DNA of 64,000 nt from UBA11090 sp035560555. Its GTDB lineage: Bacteria; Spirochaetota; Spirochaetia; Treponematales; Rectinemataceae. Below are positions 9,325 to 18,599 of the stretch, piece after piece (positions within the stretch are counted from its first letter, which is position 1; every line of letters starts with the position of its first letter). A program made the translations under genes and the position numbers. The notes under the pieces were generated by a model, which was not told the origin of the DNA, made no database searches, and saw nothing but the letters and a program-made list of their open reading frames with translations. The stretch is from the NCBI GenBank assembly GCA_035560555.1, contig DATMZF010000035.1, positions 67,681 to 131,680 on the forward strand. Direction: 5' to 3'.

Positions 9325-12300
9325 ATGACGGATAATACCGAGAACTCTCAGAAGAAAGTCCATCTCATCAAACAGCCGAAACCGGCACAGGGAGAAGCGC
9401 CCGCGGCGCAGGCTCCTGCGTCGCAGGAGAGGCCCGAGGAAGAAACCCAGGCCGAGAGGAAGAAGGTTGTCGTGATGAAGAAAAAGGTCGTGCTGAAAAA
9501 AGCGCAGGCGAAAGTCGTCGCCCATCACGATCTCGAAGGCGGTGAGCAGCCCGCAGACGCCGCCCCGGCCCAGCCTGTTCAGACACAAGCTGGCCCCCAG
9601 TCCTCTGAGAAGTTGTCGACACGCGCTCAACCTACGGCTGAACAAACCGCAAGGCCGACCGCTTCCCCGTCTCCGGCGCAGCCGGAGGTCAGGGCGACGG
9701 ATCAGGCGCGGCCTGAGGAAGCGGCGGGAATCGCTTCCGCGGCGAGCGTGGCCCAGGCCGCGGCCGTTTCTCCAGGCGCGGCGACTTCGGAAGAGCTTTC
9801 CGCCGCGCCCTCGGGCCATCCTGTGGATGCCTCCGCGGCCCAGCCGGCCGGCCAGCCGCCGCGCCGCGAGCCTTCCGCGAAAACAGCCGAGCAGGTCAGG
9901 CCCGCTCAGCCGATCAGGCCGGCTTCATCCAACACTCAAAATCCTCCGCAGCCGGGTTCTTCGCCGAGCGGCTATCGCGGAAGCTATCAGAGCAATCCGG
10001 CGAGGCCCCACGGGACCGCAGGGACCGTGGGTGGCTACCCCGCGAACCGAACTCAGGGCGACTCGCCCAGAACTTCCGGCTATCAGGGCAGAAGCGGTGG
10101 CTATCAGGGTTCTGGGGGATACCAAGGATCCGGCGGCTACCAAGGTTCCTCGGGATCGAGCGGCTATCAGGGCTCTTCTGGTTCCGGCGGGTACCAGGGG
10201 CAGGGCGGCGGCTATCAGGGCGGTTACAGGGGGAATTCTTCCCAGCCCTACGACCCCAACAGACCCAGGCCGCAAGGATATCAGGGCTCGGGCGGCTATC
10301 AAGGCGGCCAAGGCGGTCAGAGTTCGGGTGGCTATCAGGGCGGCCAGAGTTCCGGTGGGTACCAGGGCGGTCAGAGTTCCGGTGGGTATCAGGGCCAGGG
10401 CGGCGGCTATCAGGGCGGTTACAGGGGGAATTCTTCCCAGCCCTACGACCCCAACAGACCCAGGCCGCAGGGATATCAGGGCTCGGGCGGCTATCAGGGT
10501 TCTGGAGGCTATCAGGGTCAGCCCGGAGGCTACCAAGGCCAGCGACCATATCAGGGAGGCGGACAGCCGGGAGGATATCCCGGAGCGCGGCCTCCATATC
10601 CTTCATCGGCGCCGGGCGGATATCCGCGCGGTCCCCGTCCTCAGGGTCCGGGAGGACCCGGCGCGCCCGGCGGCTATCGCCCCGGTTATCCCATGCAGGG
10701 GAGACCCGCTGGCAGAGCCGGCAATATGGCCGGCGGCCCGAGGGGTGGCGGCTACGGCGGCGGTGCCCGCGGCGGCCCAGCCAATGGCCCTTCTCCGCTT
10801 GAAAGCAGCAAGACGGCCCAACGCAAGCCGGCTCCCAGAAGGAAGCCCGGATTTGTCAGACGCGAGGACGTGGAACTGGAGAAGGAACTTCAACTCAAGA
10901 AGAAGGCTGAGGCGCGCGCCATCGCCATCCCCAAGTCCATCGACATCATGGAGAATATCTCCGTCAGCGATCTGGCGAAGAAAATGAACATAAAGCCGGC
11001 CGAGCTCATCGGCAAGCTCATGGCGCTCGGCGTCATGGCTACCATCAACCAGAAAATCGACGCAGAAACGGCTACGATCCTCGCCAGCGAATACAACTGC
11101 GAGGTCAAGATCGTCAGCCTCTACGACGAGACGGTCATCGAGAAGGAGACCGAGAATCCCGACGACCTCCGCGCCCGTCCGCCTATCGTCGCGGTGATGG
11201 GCCACGTCGACCACGGCAAGACAAAGCTGCTCGACGCGATCAGGAAGACCGATGTGGTGGCCCACGAATACGGCGGGATAACCCAGCATATCGGCGCATA
11301 CCAGGTAGTCACGGCCAAAGGCAGCAAGATCACCTTCCTCGATACGCCGGGACACGCCGCGTTCACGAAGATGCGCGCCCGCGGAGCCCAGATCACCGAT
11401 ATCGTCATCCTGGTCGTCTCAGCCGTCGAAGGCGTCATGCCACAGACGAAAGAGGCGCTCGATCACGCCAAGGCCGCCAAGGTTCCCATCATCGTTGCCA
11501 TCAACAAGATAGACTTACCCGAATCCAATCCGGACAGGGTTAAAACCCAGCTCTCCGACCTTGGGTTGATTCCCGAACAGTGGGGTGGCACGACGCAGTT
11601 CTGCGAGATTTCCGCGCTTCAAAAGAAGGGCATCGCCGAACTGCTCGACGCCATCCTCCTCCAGGCCGAGATCCTCGAGCTGAAGGCGAGCTACAAACGC
11701 CTCGCCGAAGCAAGGATCGTAGAGTCGCGCATCGACCAGGGCAGAGGTATCGTCGCCACCATCATAGTGGCCTCAGGCACCCTGCACATCGGCGATTCCT
11801 TCGTGGCCGGCATTTTCCCCGGAAGAGTCAGGGCAATGTTCGACGACAAGGGCAACCGGATCGAGGAAGCGACGCCGTCCACGCCCGTCGAGGTCCTTGG
11901 CTTCGAGGGTATACCCAACGCGGGCGATCCCTTCGAAGTCGTCGAAGAGGAAAAATACGCCCGCGCCATTTCCGACAAACGCCAGGAACTCAAGAAGTAT
12001 GAAGAAGGGAAGAACGTCAAGAAAGTCACCCTGGACAATCTCTACGAGACGATATCGGCCGGAGAGGTGCAGGAACTCAAGGTGATCATAAAGGGCGACG
12101 TTCAGGGTTCCGTCGAGGCGCTCAAGGGAATGCTGGAAAAACTGTCCACCAAGGAAGTTCGCCTGAACGTGCTGCGTGCTGCGGCAGGAGCCATCTCGGA
12201 CGACGACGTCATGATGGCCTCGGCCTCGGACGCCATCATCATCGGCTTCAACGTGCGCCCGATCGCCTCTGCGAAGCTGCTCGCCGATAGGGAAAAGGTC

Positions 12301-12714
12301 GACATCAGAAAGTATAACATCATCTACCGGGCTCAGGAGGACATCCAGAAGGCCATGGAAGGCATGTTGTCGCCCGAACTCAAGGAACAGGAAATCGGCA
12401 AGGCCGAAGTGCGGAACATATTCAAGGTTCCGAAAATCGGCATCATCGCGGGATGTTACATGCTCGAAGGCGCCGTGCACAGAAATAGCCAAGTTCGTGT
12501 CATCCGCGACGCCATCGAGATTTTCCAGGGCAAGATCAATTCGCTCAGAAGGTTCAAGGACGACGCCAAGGAAGTGGTCGCCGGCTACGAGTGCGGTATT
12601 GGAATCGAAAACTGCAATGACCTCAAGGAAGGCGACATGCTCGAGATCTACGAGACGATCGAGGTGGCGCGCTCCCTTGGGAAAGCTGAAGGCAATGGAC
12701 CAGATAAGGCTTAA
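9325..12714 (+). CDS. infB: Translation initiation factor IF-2 with long Gly-Tyr-Gln-rich N-terminus
   Basis: GTPase that places initiator tRNA on the 30S subunit, 1129 residues. The C-terminal ~620 residues are canonical: IF2-N ('SVSDLAKKMNIKPAELIGKLM'-like), G1 GHVDHGKT, G2 'GGITQHIGAY', G3 DTPGHAAF, G4 NKID, then the initiator-tRNA-binding region. The first ~500 residues are disordered. An Ala/Pro/Gln part (to about 200) precedes about 270 residues of GYQGS/GGYQG repeats, then a Gly-Arg-Pro section. The repeat DNA contains a ~100-bp direct duplication (10201 and 10396). It overlaps rbfA by 20 bases. Confidence 0.97.
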   Translation: MTDNTENSQKKVHLIKQPKPAQGEAPAAQAPASQERPEEETQAERKKVVVMKKKVVLKKAQAKVVAHHDLEGGEQPADAAPAQPVQTQAGPQSSEKLSTRAQPTAEQTARPTASPSPAQPEVRATDQARPEEAAGIASAASVAQAAAVSPGAATSEELSAAPSGHPVDASAAQPAGQPPRREPSAKTAEQVRPAQPIRPASSNTQNPPQPGSSPSGYRGSYQSNPARPHGTAGTVGGYPANRTQGDSPRTSGYQGRSGGYQGSGGYQGSGGYQGSSGSSGYQGSSGSGGYQGQGGGYQGGYRGNSSQPYDPNRPRPQGYQGSGGYQGGQGGQSSGGYQGGQSSGGYQGGQSSGGYQGQGGGYQGGYRGNSSQPYDPNRPRPQGYQGSGGYQGSGGYQGQPGGYQGQRPYQGGGQPGGYPGARPPYPSSAPGGYPRGPRPQGPGGPGAPGGYRPGYPMQGRPAGRAGNMAGGPRGGGYGGGARGGPANGPSPLESSKTAQRKPAPRRKPGFVRREDVELEKELQLKKKAEARAIAIPKSIDIMENISVSDLAKKMNIKPAELIGKLMALGVMATINQKIDAETATILASEYNCEVKIVSLYDETVIEKETENPDDLRARPPIVAVMGHVDHGKTKLLDAIRKTDVVAHEYGGITQHIGAYQVVTAKGSKITFLDTPGHAAFTKMRARGAQITDIVILVVSAVEGVMPQTKEALDHAKAAKVPIIVAINKIDLPESNPDRVKTQLSDLGLIPEQWGGTTQFCEISALQKKGIAELLDAILLQAEILELKASYKRLAEARIVESRIDQGRGIVATIIVASGTLHIGDSFVAGIFPGRVRAMFDDKGNRIEEATPSTPVEVLGFEGIPNAGDPFEVVEEEKYARAISDKRQELKKYEEGKNVKKVTLDNLYETISAGEVQELKVIIKGDVQGSVEALKGMLEKLSTKEVRLNVLRAAAGAISDDDVMMASASDAIIIGFNVRPIASAKLLADREKVDIRKYNIIYRAQEDIQKAMEGMLSPELKEQEIGKAEVRNIFKVPKIGIIAGCYMLEGAVHRNSQVRVIRDAIEIFQGKINSLRRFKDDAKEVVAGYECGIGIENCNDLKEGDMLEIYETIEVARSLGKAEGNGPDKA
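10078..10560 (+). repeat. In-frame GYQG-coding repeats inside infB
   Basis: Short repeats of GGC-TAT-CAG-GG type encode GYQGS/GGYQG units. A ~100-bp block beginning CAGGGCGGCGGCTATCAG occurs at 10201 and again at 10396, a 195-base (65-codon) offset with about one mismatch. The block encodes a GGYRGNSSQPYDPNRP segment twice. This looks like expansion by slippage or unequal recombination. Confidence 0.85.
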
Positions 12715-13048
12715 GCGGCTCGAAGAGCTCCTGCGCGAAGAAATCGCCGCCCTCATCGCGTCGGGCGAAATCAGGGATCCCCGCGTGGGGTCCCTGGTCT
12801 CCATCACCCGCGTGGAAGCCAATCGAGACGGCTCCACCGCGAAAGTCTGGGTGAGCTGCATCACGGAAGACGACAAGGAACTCTACGCCGCCGTGGACGG
12901 GCTCACCAGCGCGGCAGGTTTCATACAGTCCCAGATAGCGCGAAGGGTGAGGCTCCGTCTCACTCCCGTCCTTCATTTCGTGGCTGACCTGGGCATCAGG
13001 GAAGGCTTCGAGATGACCGAAAAGATAAAGGGTCTCCTCAAGGAATGA
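12695..13048 (+). CDS. rbfA: Ribosome-binding factor A
   Basis: Binds the 30S subunit during 16S 5'-end maturation. The product has 117 residues starting MDQIRLKRLEELLREEIAAL, typical of RbfA, and has the KH-like fold with 'DPRVGSLVSITRVEA' and 'LRLTPVLHFVAD'. The ATG at 12695 lies inside the end of infB, so the two are translationally coupled. The stop overlaps the truB start (ATGA at 13045). Confidence 0.93.
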   Translation: MDQIRLKRLEELLREEIAALIASGEIRDPRVGSLVSITRVEANRDGSTAKVWVSCITEDDKELYAAVDGLTSAAGFIQSQIARRVRLRLTPVLHFVADLGIREGFEMTEKIKGLLKE

Positions 13049-13935
13049 CAGCATCCGGCTTCCTTCTCTTCGACAAGCCAGCGGGCAGGACATCCTTCGC
13101 CGCGCTTGGCGGATTCAGGAAAATCTTTCCCGGGACCCGCGTGGGCCATACGGGTACCCTCGACAACTTCGCCACGGGACTGCTCGTGGTGGTGGTGGGA
13201 AGCCATAGCCACCTCACGCCCTGGTTCACCGGACTCGACAAAGAGTATGAAGCCGAAATACGGTTTGGCGTCGGAACCGACACGCTCGATCCAGGCGGCG
13301 CCGTCACCGCCACGGGAGAGATTCCTTCCCTTGTCGCCCTGGAAGCCTCCCTTGGCCCGTTCAGGGGCCGTATAGAGCAAATCCCCCCTGAATACTCCGC
13401 CATACATGTCGAAGGGAAGAGGGCGTCGGATATGGCGCGGAAAGGCGAGACCGTAAAGCTTCAGGCGCGTCCGATCACCATCCACTCCCTGGATCTTGTC
13501 GATTTTAAAGACGACAAAGCATCCATGAACGTTCGTTGTTCATCCGGTACCTATATTCGCTCCCTCGCGAGAGACATAGCCGCGGCTTGCGGCACCTGCG
13601 CCCATGTCAGCGCGCTCAGGCGCACGATGGTCGGGGCTTTTTCGGTGAAGGACGCGATCTCCTCGCCGGAAGAGGCCTCGATCCAGAACCTCCATCGCCT
13701 CGACCCTAAAACGGCGGGGATCCTCGGCCTGGACATCCTCACGATCGGCGCGGAGATGGAAACCTCCTTCCTGAACGGTCTTCCCGCCCTTCTCGCGAAG
13801 CTCGACCTGGATTCCTCCCGCGACGGTGAGGCGGCCGTCTTCTCCGAGGGCGGAAATTTCCTCGGGGTGATAGAGCGTCTCTCCGGCCGGCTTGGCTACA
13901 AGTTTGTCATGCCGAGAGGAGAGATCCTCTCGTGA
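13045..13935 (+). CDS. truB: tRNA pseudouridine(55) synthase TruB
   Basis: Makes pseudouridine 55 in the tRNA T-loop. The product has 296 residues. It begins 'GFLLFDKPAGRTSF', the conserved KPxGxTS region, and has 'RVGHTGTLDNFATGLLVV' with the catalytic Asp in GTLD(N/P). The usual GTLDPxA is GTLDNFA here. 'CSSGTYIRSLARDI' matches the second conserved block. It overlaps rbfA and ribF by 4 bases each. Confidence 0.93.
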   Translation: MTASGFLLFDKPAGRTSFAALGGFRKIFPGTRVGHTGTLDNFATGLLVVVVGSHSHLTPWFTGLDKEYEAEIRFGVGTDTLDPGGAVTATGEIPSLVALEASLGPFRGRIEQIPPEYSAIHVEGKRASDMARKGETVKLQARPITIHSLDLVDFKDDKASMNVRCSSGTYIRSLARDIAAACGTCAHVSALRRTMVGAFSVKDAISSPEEASIQNLHRLDPKTAGILGLDILTIGAEMETSFLNGLPALLAKLDLDSSRDGEAAVFSEGGNFLGVIERLSGRLGYKFVMPRGEILS

Positions 13936-14717
13936 ATATCATGAGCTGGTCAGAGTTCGTCGCCTCCAGACAGCGCGAACCGTTCGCCGTGACGATAGGC
14001 GTCTTCGATGGCGTCCACAGGGGTCATCAGCGGCTTCTGGATACCGTTTTATCCAAAAGGCCTGCCATGAGGAGCGCCGCCGTCACCTTCGCCAACAACC
14101 CCAAGAAGATCCTGCATCCCCAGGCTTTCAGGGGAAGCATCTTCAGCCTCCAGCAGAAAATCGACGCCTTCACTCGGGCGGGTTTCGATGCCTGTGTACT
14201 GATTGACTTTTCCCAGAATTTTGGTACACTTTCAGGCGCGGAATTCCTTTCCCTTCTCGCCGATTCGGGGGTGAAGTTCGTTTGCGTGGGCCCGAATTTT
14301 CGCTGCGGACACAAAATGGACACGAACGCGCAGGCGCTCGTGGAAATATGCGGAAAATTGGGCATGGAAGCGCGAATCGCCGAGCCCGTCATGTATAATG
14401 GGCACGCGGTGAGTTCGAGCAGGATCAGGAACGCTATTCTCGAGGGCCGGCTCGGCGAGGCTTCCGATATGCTGGGCAGACCTCACACCGTCGAGATCGA
14501 AGAGGTGGTCGCGCGCGGCTTCGATGGTTTCACGATGAAGCCGGCCGAGGATACGGTGCTTCCCCCCGAGGGGATCTACAGGATCATTGTCGATCCGGAT
14601 AAGGGAAACGAGATGATTTCCGCCCGCATAGGGGAAGGAAAGATCATCGCGGGATCTTTTGAACAGCGCGGCGCGAAACGCGTCGCGATAATAAATTTGG
14701 TATCACAAGAGTGGTAA
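13932..14717 (+). CDS. ribF: FAD synthetase (RibF) with degenerate or absent riboflavin-kinase domain
   Basis: The N-terminal FMN adenylyltransferase is clear: 'TIGVFDGVHRGHQRLL' (HxGH-type nucleotide-binding motif), 'DFSQNFGTLSGAEFL', 'VGPNFRCGHK' and 'SSSRIRNAILEG'. At 261 residues it is about 45 shorter than usual bifunctional RibF. The C-terminal ~75 residues lack the riboflavin-kinase signature G-x-P-T-A-N. It probably makes FAD from FMN but not FMN from riboflavin. It starts at GTG 13932, overlapping truB, and rpsO follows. Confidence 0.85.
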   Translation: MNIMSWSEFVASRQREPFAVTIGVFDGVHRGHQRLLDTVLSKRPAMRSAAVTFANNPKKILHPQAFRGSIFSLQQKIDAFTRAGFDACVLIDFSQNFGTLSGAEFLSLLADSGVKFVCVGPNFRCGHKMDTNAQALVEICGKLGMEARIAEPVMYNGHAVSSSRIRNAILEGRLGEASDMLGRPHTVEIEEVVARGFDGFTMKPAEDTVLPPEGIYRIIVDPDKGNEMISARIGEGKIIAGSFEQRGAKRVAIINLVSQEW

Positions 14718-14730
14718 GGAGAAATAGAAG

Positions 14731-15000
14731 ATGGCATTGACCAAAGAGGACAAGGCCCAGGTCGTACTCGAGTACGGCGCTAACGAGAAGAATACCGGAT
14801 CGATCGAGACGCAGGTTGCCCTGCTCACCAAAAGGATCACCGACCTCACCGAGCATTTCAAGATTCATAAGAAGGATACAAACTCCAGGCGCGGCCTGCT
14901 GAAAGTTGTCGGACAGAGGCGTAAACTGCTCAAGTACCTTCAGAGGACCAACCTCGAAGGGTACAGGACGCTCGTCGAGAAGCTTCAGATCAGGAAGTGA
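14731..15000 (+). CDS. rpsO: 30S ribosomal protein S15
   Basis: A normal 89-residue S15 with a strong ribosome site (AAGGAG) before the ATG. The conserved 'GSIETQVALLTKRITDLTEH' and 'DTNSRRGLLKVVGQRRKLLKYL' segments are intact. It binds the 16S central domain. It sits between ribF and pnp, the usual place. Confidence 0.97.
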   Translation: MALTKEDKAQVVLEYGANEKNTGSIETQVALLTKRITDLTEHFKIHKKDTNSRRGLLKVVGQRRKLLKYLQRTNLEGYRTLVEKLQIRK

Positions 15001-15013
15001 TTGTGGATGAGAT

Positions 15014-15060
15014 CCAGGAAAACAGGCCCGGCCGCCGCTTGCGCGCACGGGCCTTTTCCT
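15014..15060 (+). terminator. Hairpin between rpsO and pnp
   Basis: A stem of GGCCCG (15025-15030) with CGGGCC (15048-15053) extends outward as CAGGAAAA / TTTTCCTG around a two-base bulge. It is followed by TTTTCCTGTTG. It may end rpsO transcripts partially, or form the leader structure through which pnp mRNA is often controlled. Confidence 0.6.
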
Positions 15061-15114
15061 GTTGTTCCCGGGGTTCCCCGGAATCTGCGGTCTAGACCGT
15101 AAAAAGGAAGAAGA

Positions 15115-17304
15115 ATGATACATACAGTAAGTTGCCAGATCGGCGATGAAACCCTGGTCCTGGAGACCGGCCGCATGGCAAAACAGGCTGGCGGCGCGGT
15201 ATTCGCGACCTACGGCGGTTCGGCCGTCCTCGCCACCGCCTGCTGCTCCGAAAAAGTGACGGAAGGCCTGGATTTCGTCCCCCTTACCGTCGAATACAAC
15301 GAAAAATACTACGCGGCCGGCAAGATCCCGGGCGGTTTTATCAAGAGGGAATCACGTCCCAAGGACAAGGAAATCCTCGTCTCGCGAATTATAGACAGGC
15401 CCATGCGCCCCCTCTTCGACAAGGCCTTCGGCAGGGAAATCCAGGTCGTCCCGACCTGCCTCTCGACGGACAACGTCAATCCTCCGGACATCGTGGCGGT
15501 CAACGCGGCCAGCGCCGCCGTCCATATCTCCGACATTCCCTTCGCCGGCCCCATCGCGGCCGTCCGCGTGGCGCTTGTCGATGACAAGTACGTCGTCAAC
15601 CCCACCTTTGAGCAGTGCGAGACCGCCAAACTCGAGATCACCGTTTCGGGCACCGCGGCGGGCATCACGATGGTGGAAGGCGGCTCCCACGAAGTCTCGG
15701 AAGAGGAGATGATCGGGGCCATCGAGTGCGCGAAAGCGCCTATCGCGCAAATCTGCGCCGCGATCGTGGAACTCCGCGCTCTCGCCGGCAAGGATAAGCT
15801 CCCCCTCGCGCCCCTTAAGGTCACCCTGAACAAGGAAGAAGAAATCCGCGCCTTCGCGGCGCCGCTTCTCTCCGCCGCCCTCTTCGTGAAAGTGAAGCAG
15901 GAACGCTACCTGGCCGTGCGCGCCGCCATCAAGCAGACCCAGGAAACCTTCGCCGAGGTCCTCGACAGCGAGGTGCAGATGAAGCTTTTCTCCGCCCTCA
16001 TGGAGGACCTCCAGTACCATATTCTCAGGAACGGCATCCTCGACAAGGGACTGCGCGTCGATGGCCGCGGTCTCGAGGACGTGCGCCCGATCACCTGCGA
16101 GATCAACATTCTCCCGAGAACCCACGGTTCGGCCCTCTTCACGCGCGGCGAAACCCAGGCTCTCGCCGTCACCACGCTCGGAACCATTCTCGACGAGCAG
16201 ATCCTGGACGACATCGAAGGCGATCGTCGCGACCGCTTCATGCTGCACTATAACTTCCCCCCCTTCTCGGTCGGCGAAACCGGACGCCTCGGCACGGGAA
16301 GACGCGAAATCGGCCACGGCAGCCTCGCGCGCCGCGCCATCGAAGTCATGCTTCCGCCCAAAGACAAATTCCCGTACACCATCCGCGTCGTCTCCGAGGT
16401 CCTGGAATCCAACGGTTCCTCTTCCATGGCGACCGTCTGCGGCTCCTCCCTCTCCCTCATGAGCGCCGGCGTTCCGATGCGCAAGCCCGTGGCGGGCATC
16501 GCCATGGGACTCATCACCGACGAGACCCGCTTCGCGGTGCTCACCGACATCCTCGGCGACGAGGACCATCTCGGCGACATGGACTTCAAGGTAGCGGGAA
16601 CGAAGGACGGCATCACCGCCTTCCAGATGGACATCAAGATTTCCTCGGTCAGCACAGAAATCCTCACCAAGGCCCTCGCCCAGGCGAAGCGCGGAAGGAT
16701 GCACATCCTCGGCATCATGGAGAAGACGCTCTCCGTGCCCTCGGAAGACATTTCCGCGTACGCTCCCAAGGTCGTCAGCGTCAAGGTGGACCAGGAGAAG
16801 ATCGGCGCCATCATCGGGCCGGGCGGCAAGAACATCAAGGGAATGTCCGAGAAATACGACGTCCAGATCAACATCGACGAGGAAGGCACCGTCACCATCT
16901 ACGGCAAGAATCAGAAAGCCGCCTATGACGCGCGCGACGCCGTCCTCAGCATGGTCGAGGAGCCGGAGATCGGGAAGATCTACGACGGCACCGTCAAGCG
17001 AGTCATGGAATTCGGCGCCTTCATCGAGATCATGCCGGGCAAGGAAGGACTCTGCCATATATCGAAACTCGCCAAGGGCCGCGTGGAACGCGTAAGCGAC
17101 GTGGTCAAGGAAGGCGACGCGGTAAAGGTCAAGCTCATGGAAATCGATCACATGGGAAGGCTCAACCTCGCCATGCTCGAAGCCCTCGACGAGAACGGAC
17201 AGCTGCCGCCCCAGAGCCGCGACGACAGGCCGCCGAGAGACGACCGCGGTCCCAGGGAGCCTCGCAGGTACGACGACCGGAGGGATTCGTCCCACAGACG
17301 CTGA
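15115..17304 (+). CDS. pnp: Polyribonucleotide nucleotidyltransferase (PNPase)
   Basis: Phosphorolytic 3'-5' exoribonuclease, 729 residues. Two RNase PH-like cores are present. The first has 'FVPLTVEYNEKYYAAGKIPGGF' (conserved block). The second has 'GSALFTRGETQALAVTTLGT', 'MLHYNFPPFSVGETG' and 'GTKDGITAFQMDIK' with catalytic Asp residues. A KH domain ('IGAIIGPGGKNIKGM') and an S1 domain ('YDGTVKRVMEFGAFIEIMPG') follow. A short Arg/Asp-rich tail ends the protein. An AAGGAAGAAG ribosome site precedes the ATG. Confidence 0.97.
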   Translation: MIHTVSCQIGDETLVLETGRMAKQAGGAVFATYGGSAVLATACCSEKVTEGLDFVPLTVEYNEKYYAAGKIPGGFIKRESRPKDKEILVSRIIDRPMRPLFDKAFGREIQVVPTCLSTDNVNPPDIVAVNAASAAVHISDIPFAGPIAAVRVALVDDKYVVNPTFEQCETAKLEITVSGTAAGITMVEGGSHEVSEEEMIGAIECAKAPIAQICAAIVELRALAGKDKLPLAPLKVTLNKEEEIRAFAAPLLSAALFVKVKQERYLAVRAAIKQTQETFAEVLDSEVQMKLFSALMEDLQYHILRNGILDKGLRVDGRGLEDVRPITCEINILPRTHGSALFTRGETQALAVTTLGTILDEQILDDIEGDRRDRFMLHYNFPPFSVGETGRLGTGRREIGHGSLARRAIEVMLPPKDKFPYTIRVVSEVLESNGSSSMATVCGSSLSLMSAGVPMRKPVAGIAMGLITDETRFAVLTDILGDEDHLGDMDFKVAGTKDGITAFQMDIKISSVSTEILTKALAQAKRGRMHILGIMEKTLSVPSEDISAYAPKVVSVKVDQEKIGAIIGPGGKNIKGMSEKYDVQINIDEEGTVTIYGKNQKAAYDARDAVLSMVEEPEIGKIYDGTVKRVMEFGAFIEIMPGKEGLCHISKLAKGRVERVSDVVKEGDAVKVKLMEIDHMGRLNLAMLEALDENGQLPPQSRDDRPPRDDRGPREPRRYDDRRDSSHRR

Positions 17305-17317
17305 ATCTGACGTTTTT

Positions 17318-18598
17318 ATGATACAACCTAAAATCCTGTCGGCCGGAGCTGCCCTGATCTCCGAGCGCCGGCGGGATTCTCCCAGCTTTACCGTCTCAAT
17401 TTGGTTCCCCTACGGATCCAGGAATGAAGCCCCGATGAATCGGGGCTTCGTTCATTTCGTCGAGCACATGCTCTTCAAGGGCACGAAACGGCACGACGCT
17501 TTCTTGCTCTGGCGGGCCATCGAACGCACCGGCGGCTACGCCAACGGCTTCACCGAGCGCGACTGCCTCTGCGTTTACTGCTGCGTTCCTTCCAGGGACT
17601 GGCGCCTTGCCGCTGGGCTCATAGCCGAAGTGGCTTTTTCATCCACCTTTCCCGCGCAGGAGTTCGAGAAGGAAAAGCAGGTGATCCTTTCGGAAATCCT
17701 GCAGATTGAGGACGACATCGAGGAGACCGCCTTCGATGCCTTTCTCGCCCATTTCTGGCCGGACCATCCCGCGGCCAAGCCCATCGGTGGCAGCTGCGCC
17801 GAGGTGGAAGCCATAGACCGCGACCGACTCTTCGACTTCTACCGCGGCCTCTTCACCGTTTCGAAAGCGATAATCGCGGCTTCGGGCGATTTTGACGAGG
17901 CCGAACTGGCCGAGTTCATGGATGGAGCGATAGCGGAAGCGCGGGCGTCGGCCGACGCCGTTCTCGCGGTTTCTCCCCTAGCCTTTCCGGGGACTCCCGC
18001 CGCCAGGACCTTCTGGGGCTTCACGAAGGCCCCCAGTTCGCAGATCTACTATTTCGACGCTATCCAGCTCGACGCTCCCCTCGCCATGAAGGATTTTTTC
18101 AGCCTGAGCACCGTCAACGGCATCCTGGGCGAGGCTTCCACCTCCAGGCTTTTCCAAAAAGTGAGGGAAAAACTGGGCCTGGCCTATACGGTCCAATCCT
18201 CCCTGTCCTTTTCCCGCACCGAGGCGCTGATAGCCATCCAGGTGGTGACGGGAGACAGGAAGTTCGTGGAGTGCGCGAACGCGGTGGACGAAGAGACGAA
18301 TACCCTCTTTTCATCGCCGCTCTCCGACGAAGAACTGGCCGAAGCCACATCGAGGCTGGCCGGCGGCTTCGTCCTCTCCCTCGAGGATCCCGAGTCCAGA
18401 ATCAGAAGGCTGGCCAGCTGGTATATGACGCTTGGAAAGGTCCCCGATATGGAGGAAGAGAGGCGGATGTACCTCAATGTGGAAATGGACGATGTCACGG
18501 CCTTGCTGAGGCGGCTCGCTTCGACCCACAGGGGACGCTACGCTTATGGCAGCATAAAGCCCAGAACGGCTCGGACGCTCGGCCTGGAGGAGATATAA
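17318..18598 (+). CDS. M16-family zinc peptidase (insulinase/processing-peptidase type)
   Basis: A 426-residue protein with the inverted zinc motif HxxEH in 'VHFVEHMLFKGTKRHDA' near residue 50. A downstream Glu in 'EFEKEKQVILSEILQIEDD' completes the site. The second half has the R-x-x-x-Y-style 'GLAYTVQSSLSF' of the inactive homologous domain. Substrate is unknown. Genes of this family follow pnp in many bacteria. The coding sequence contains an unusually strong hairpin at 17422-17453. Confidence 0.9.
   Translation: MIQPKILSAGAALISERRRDSPSFTVSIWFPYGSRNEAPMNRGFVHFVEHMLFKGTKRHDAFLLWRAIERTGGYANGFTERDCLCVYCCVPSRDWRLAAGLIAEVAFSSTFPAQEFEKEKQVILSEILQIEDDIEETAFDAFLAHFWPDHPAAKPIGGSCAEVEAIDRDRLFDFYRGLFTVSKAIIAASGDFDEAELAEFMDGAIAEARASADAVLAVSPLAFPGTPAARTFWGFTKAPSSQIYYFDAIQLDAPLAMKDFFSLSTVNGILGEASTSRLFQKVREKLGLAYTVQSSLSFSRTEALIAIQVVTGDRKFVECANAVDEETNTLFSSPLSDEELAEATSRLAGGFVLSLEDPESRIRRLASWYMTLGKVPDMEEERRMYLNVEMDDVTALLRRLASTHRGRYAYGSIKPRTARTLGLEEI
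17422..17453 (+). other. Strong hairpin inside the M16 peptidase gene
   Basis: GAAGCCCCGAT (17426-17436) and ATCGGGGCTTC (17439-17449) are perfect inverted repeats separated by two bases. The stem extends by about four more pairs including a U-G. It lies ~105 bases into the coding sequence and has no T-run, so it is not an ordinary terminator. Confidence 0.7.
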
Positions 18599-18599
18599 G

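Noticed and set aside
12497..12694. Longer upstream start for rbfA
   Set aside because: The extra 66 residues would lie in the infB coding region and have no family similarity; MDQIRLKRLEEL at 12695 matches RbfA starts.
15352..17295. A 647-codon open frame on the minus strand opposite pnp
   Set aside because: It is a codon-bias shadow of the high-GC pnp gene; its translation is compositionally odd and has no domain. Similar shadows opposite bamA, mutS, infB and metG were left out.
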